Shown piece by piece: positions 23,098 to 26,199 of a stretch of 26,199 bases of DNA. Position numbers and translations under genes: made by a program. Position 1 is the stretch's first letter; each line of letters begins with the position of its first letter. Location of the stretch: contig MU646599.1 of assembly GCA_026770585.1 (NCBI GenBank), positions 1-26,199 on the forward strand, in the 5' to 3' direction. The notes beneath the pieces were generated by a model. It saw nothing but the letters and a program-made list of their open reading frames with translations. It did no database searches and was not told the DNA's origin. The DNA is from Baffinella frigidus. Lineage: Eukaryota; Cryptophyceae; Cryptomonadales; Baffinellaceae.

Positions 23098-23169
23098 ACG
23101 GTGCAGGTGCAAGACCTCGGATGCGACGGGTCGTTCCTGAACCCCTCTGACGTCGATGCTCTCCGCGCC
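23098..23169 (+). pseudogene. coding-like fragment TVQVQDLGCDGSF, copy 2
   Basis: Reads TVQVQDLGCDGSFLNPSDVD, then ALRAYRSDPSSSATR into the tandem array. Against copy 1, four of the five differences over 21 codons are third-position synonymous and one changes T to N. This favours descent from translated DNA. A run-on frame through the array is not maintained. Confidence 0.35.
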
Positions 23170-23690
23170 TACCGATCTGACCCGTCCTCGTCAGCTACGC
23201 GCACGGTCGTCCCTCAACCCTCACCCCTAACGGTTAGTATACGTACGTACATATACGTACATATACGTACATATACGTACATATACGTACTACCGCGCTG
23301 ACCCGTCCTCGTCCGCCACGCGCACGGTCGTCCCTAAACCCTCACCCCTAACGGATAGTATATGCACGTACATATACGTACATATAAGTACATATACGTA
23401 CATATACGTACATATACGTACTACCGCGCTGACCCGTCCTCGTCCGCCACGCGCACGGTCGTCCCTAAACCCTCACCCCTAACGGATAGTATATGCACGT
23501 ACATATACGTACATATAAGTACATATACGTACATATACGTACATATACGTACTACCGCGCTGACCCGTCCTCGTCCGCCACGCGCACGATCGTCCCTAAA
23601 CCCTCACCCCTAACGGATAGTATATGCACGTACATATACGTACATATACGTACGCGCACGGTTGTTCCTAAACCCTAACCCCTAAACCAT
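23170..23690. repeat. 121/131/131-bp tandem repeat with ACATATACGT microsatellite
   Basis: Units start at 23170, 23291, 23422 and 23553 with TACCG(A/C)(T/G)CTGACCCGTCC, then CACGCGCACGGTCGTCCCTA, ACCCTCACCCCTAACGG, and five or so ACATATACGT 10-mers. The fourth unit is rearranged and runs into CCCTAAA repeats. A period of 131 is not a multiple of three, so reading shifts from unit to unit. Confidence 0.9.
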
Positions 23691-24200
23691 AAAACTAACC
23701 CCAAACCCCTAAACCCAAACCCCTAACCCCTAACCCCAAACCCCTAAACCATAATACACTGAACCTAAAACCTGAAAACCCTAAACCATAATACGCTAAA
23801 CCTACAACCTACAACCCAAACCCCTAAACCCCAAATCCTAAACCCCAAACCCCTAAACCATAATACACTAAGCCTAAAACCTAAAACGTCAACTTTCTGC
23901 CACTAAGCCCTAAACTCCAAACTCCAAACTCCAAACTCCAAACCCCAAACCCCAAACTCTCTGCCCTCAAACTCTAAACCCCAAACCCTAAAATCTGTGC
24001 CTCTCGCACGGGGGGGGGCTTGTTACCTAAAATATGCCTAATCCCTGAACCCTGAACGCTAAACCCGAAACCCGAAACCCGAAACCCTAAACCCTAAACC
24101 CTGAACCCGAAACCCTGAACCCTAAACCCTAAACCCTAGCCTTAAACTCCAGCAAACCCTAGCCTTAAACTCCAACTAAACCCTAGACCCTAAACCATAG
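23691..24200 (-). repeat. degenerate CCCTAAA / CCCCAAAC block
   Basis: C-strand heptamer variants with sub-repeats AAACCATAATACACTAA (three times, about 23747-23880) and CCAAACT runs. A G-tract insert lies at about 24010. Confidence 0.85.
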
Positions 24201-24286
24201 GTCCCGCCAGGCGGCGAGATGCAAGCGGGCTATTGGACGTTTTCCGTCAAGCAGGGCATGCTGGTGCCCAACCCCCTCCTCCACGC

Positions 24287-24337
24287 CAAAAGTTGACGGG
24301 TTGGTACCACGGACCCAGGACGTCAACTTGAGAATAG
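24287..24337. repeat. AAGTTGACGG / GTCAACTTGAGAATAG element, copy 3
   Basis: Starts CAAAAGTTGACGGGTTGGTA and ends GTCAACTTGAGAATAG. Confidence 0.65.
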
Positions 24338-24357
24338 TCTGCTACGCCGCACGCCCC

Positions 24358-24407
24358 CAAAGTTGATGGTTATGCACTACGAATCCAGGGCGTCAACTTG
24401 AGAACAG
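24358..24407. repeat. AAGTTGACGG / GTCAACTTGAGAATAG element, copy 4
   Basis: Starts CAAAGTTGATGGTTATGCAC and ends GTCAACTTGAGAACAG. It is 71 bp downstream of copy 3, so the two may be a small tandem duplication. Confidence 0.65.
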
Positions 24408-24438
24408 CCCCGAGTTCACCCTCATCATGTGACAAGCT

Positions 24439-24576
24439 AACGCCAGCGAGGTACTTAGAGCCTACGGATTGCCTACGGTAGGAGCCCCCCTCGTACGACT
24501 TTTAAAGACCTTTCTGTTTTAAACGTCGTAGGAGGAGGGGGGGTTCCTACCGTATGCTAATGGGCCCACTGGCGTT
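24439..24576. mobile_element. inverted-repeat element AACGCCAG with CCTACGGTAGG core
   Basis: Ends AACGCCAGCG and its near-complement CACTGGCGTT. The arms carry GCCTACGGTAGGAGCCCCCC and GGGGGGGTTCCTACCGTA, and a TCGTACGAC/GTCGTAGGA stem. The loop is AT-rich. The ends are unlike other groups but the core is shared. Confidence 0.75.
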
Positions 24577-24888
24577 CGCGTGTGGCATTTCTCAACCCTG
24601 ATACACCAGATCGCGGAGAATGACTTGGAGGCCTTTGAGCTGGTCCCCCCCGTGCGGCTGCTGCTCGAGAAACACGCCAAAAGTGTTGGGAATTGGAGCT
24701 GTTTGCCGCCGGGGTTTTTAAAAATATGTACCCGGATAAGCCATCTAAACACCTTGAGCGCGAACGAGTGTGTGTGTGAAAAGGAACTTATGACCTGGCG
24801 CGGACCAGGTCGCGGAGAATGACTTGGAGGCCTCTGAGCTGGTCCCCCCCGTGCGGCTGCTGCTCGAGCCTGACGGGTTTGTGCTCAC
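24577..24888 (+). pseudogene. duplicated coding-like fragment LVPPVRLLLE
   Basis: GCGGAGAATGACTTGGAGGC through CTGCTGCTCGAG occurs at 24612-24669 and 24811-24868 with a single difference (F to S). It reads ENDLEA(F/S)ELVPPVRLLLE. In copy 2 the frame continues PDGFVLTAADGAAVVLLG. Copy 1 runs instead into an AT-rich segment. Upstream of copy 1, a pyrimidine-rich run ending CACCAG could be a splice acceptor. The composition fits a real protein, but I cannot name the family. Confidence 0.4.
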
Positions 24889-25498
24889 TGCCGCGGACGG
24901 GGCCGCCGTCGTGCTCCTCGGTCCTGACGCCCCCGAAACCCGAAACCCGAAACCCGAATCCCGAGATCCGAAACCGCCGCCGTCATGCTTCTCGGTAAGT
25001 CACTTTAATCTCCATACAAGTATTAATTAATTGCTTTTGGCAACGAAAATTACTACACGATTTGTAGTAAAGCGTTTGTGTAGTAAATTTCGTTGCACCA
25101 AAAGCAGTTAATTAGACGGGTTTGTGCTCACTGCCTCGGACGGGGCCGCCGTCGTGCTCCTCGGTCCTGGCGCCCCCGAAACCCGAAACCCGAAACCCGA
25201 AACCCGAATCCCGAAACCCGAATCCCGAAACCCGAGATCTGAAACGCCGCCGTCGTGCTCCTCGGTCTTGGCGCCCCCGAAACCCGAAACCCGAATCCCG
25301 AATCCCGAAACCCGAAACCCGAATCCCGGAACCCGAAGCCCGAAACCCGAATCCCGAAACCCGAAACCGCCGCCGTCGTGCTCCTCGGTCTTGACGCCCC
25401 CGAAACCCGAAACCCGAAACCCGAAACCCGAAACCCGAAACCCGAATCCCGAGACCCGAAACCCGAAACCCGAAACCCGAAACCCGAAACCCGAAACC
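24889..25498 (+). repeat. alternating AAVVLLG fragments and CCCGAAA arrays
   Basis: GCCGCCGTCGTGCTCCTCGG or a close variant occurs at about 24901, 24976, 25146, 25247 and 25371. Each is followed within about 20 bp by CCCGAAAC arrays, except 24976, which runs into GGTAAGTCAC. Arrays mix CCCGAAA and CCCGAAT. The long frames on both strands (NPKPETR / FGFRVSG) are heptamer translation. Confidence 0.85.
25024..25114. mobile_element. short foldback with TACTACAC arms
   Basis: Ends TAATTAATTGCTTTTGGCAA and its complement with small differences. Inner arms GAAAATTACTACAC and GTGTAGTAAATTTCG. It separates two copies of the GACGGGTTTGTGCTCACTGC coding-like fragment. Confidence 0.8.
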
Positions 25499-25964
25499 AT
25501 CGGTCTCATTCTTGCTGAGGGTTCGGGGGGTTCTGCTGTTATGGGTTTGGGGTGGAGGTTGGAAGGTGAAGGGTTTGGGGCTGAGGGTTTAAGATGAGGG
25601 GTTTGGGGCGTAGGGTCCTCGAGCCCAACGGATTTGGAGAAACCTTAAATCCCTAAAGGATCCCTAAAGGAGAAACCCTGTATCCCACTGTTACTTCTTA
25701 AGTTAACAGACGTTCCACTTTTGCTTTGAGACGTCCCACTCTTGACTTTTGTCTCGGTGCGCAGCGCTCTTAGGAACAATTCGCATCATATATAGGCCAC
25801 ACCCACAAGAATTTGCTAGCCACCTCCTACCGTAGGGCGACCCGTAGGTCATACAATTCGCACTCCTAACGTTCTCACTTCAGCGGAGGGTGCCGCTGCC
25901 TTCTCGGTATTTAACCCCACTCAACCATTCAAGCATTGGAACACTAAACCATTCAAGCATTGGA
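25499..25964. other. no gene; G-rich variants, dispersed repeat, 24-bp duplication
   Basis: GGGTTTGGGG and GAGGGTTT variants (25515-25615); the inverted partner of 22724-22786 at 25690-25765; a single CCTCCTACCGTAGGGC core at about 25822; and AACCATTCAAGCATTGGA twice with a 24-bp period (25923-25964). Confidence 0.65.
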
Positions 25965-26199
25965 CGAACCCTAAACCCTTAACCCTCAACCCTAAATCCT
26001 AAACTCTAAACTCTGAGCACCCTAAACCCTAAACCCTAAACCCTAAACCCTCGGTATTTGACCCCGAACCCCTAAATCATCAAGGTGCCATGAGCCCTAA
26101 ACCCTTTAGGACGGCACACGGTTGGGGCTTAGGGCTTAGGGTTTAGGGTTTAGGGTTTAGGGCTTAGGGTTTAGGCCTCAGGGCTTCGGGTTTAGGGTT
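25965..26199. repeat. CCCTAAA then TTTAGGG, tail of window
   Basis: C-strand heptamers (25970-26052, four perfect) and a short CCCTAAACCCTTTAGG junction (about 26094-26110) lead into G-strand GGCTTAGGG/TTTAGGG repeats that run off the window end. The final orientation is that expected at a right-hand chromosome end, but the units are degenerate. Confidence 0.85.

Noticed and set aside
25108-25597. Frames of 133-157 residues in the last part of the window
   Set aside because: Heptamer translation interspersed with a short repeated fragment. Frames on both strands are equally open.

Overview
This window looks like a eukaryotic, gene-poor, subtelomere-like region. The dominant motif is the heptamer TTTAGGG / CCCTAAA and its variants (TTTCGGG / CCCGAAA, CCTGAAA, GGGTTCA). 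It occurs in both orientations in at least a dozen blocks, with perfect runs of 9 copies (4839-4901) and 10 copies (19643-19712). TTTAGGG-type telomeres are known from land plants, many green algae, apicomplexans, chromerids and dinoflagellates. The sequence alone does not let me choose among these, and a compact microalgal or alveolate genome is only a guess. I see no bacterial operon, no rRNA or tRNA gene and no complete, convincing protein-coding gene. A 415-bp run of N (12366-12780) marks an assembly gap.

Layout. 1-2900: a 23-bp tandem array, several inverted-repeat elements, and two diverged copies of a roughly 400-bp dispersed repeat. 2905-3680: a degenerate 21-bp minisatellite with a higher-order period near 126 bp. 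3862-7075: G-strand telomere-like DNA, interrupted by a 30-bp tandem repeat and an inverted repeat. 7076-8424: mostly unique, GC-rich DNA with one transposon-like element and a weak 159-residue frame. 8425-12365: C-strand telomere-like DNA, mostly the CCCGAAA variant, studded with palindromic elements and short coding-like fragments. 12780-19300: densely packed inverted-repeat elements, small tandem arrays and segmental duplications. 19355-26199: further elements, a CT-rich tract, a 121/131-bp tandem array, coding-like fragments alternating with CCCGAAA arrays, and a final G-strand telomere-like block that runs to the window end.

The main system here is a community of short (about 90-290 bp), non-coding, foldback or MITE-like elements. 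At least eight groups can be told apart by their terminal inverted repeats, and most have two to six copies in the window. Two groups, plus a singleton with a 43-bp perfect stem, share TNAT-type ends and 4-bp direct flanking repeats (aacc, accc, ggtc, acac). For one CCACTCGAGG-group insertion a close relative of the empty site is still present in the window; for a second there is a looser relative. Elements with unrelated ends share internal modules: a CCTACCGTAGG / CCTAGG core, and a GAAAATTACTACACA arm. This suggests the palindromes are built by swapping parts. No transposase is encoded here, so any mobility would have to be supplied from elsewhere.

Protein-like material is limited to short duplicated pieces (for example TVQVQDLGCDGSFL, LVPPVRLLLE, ADALSEQ, AVAEANQV). 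Copies of several differ mostly at third codon positions, which suggests debris from a real gene family. I do not recognise the family.
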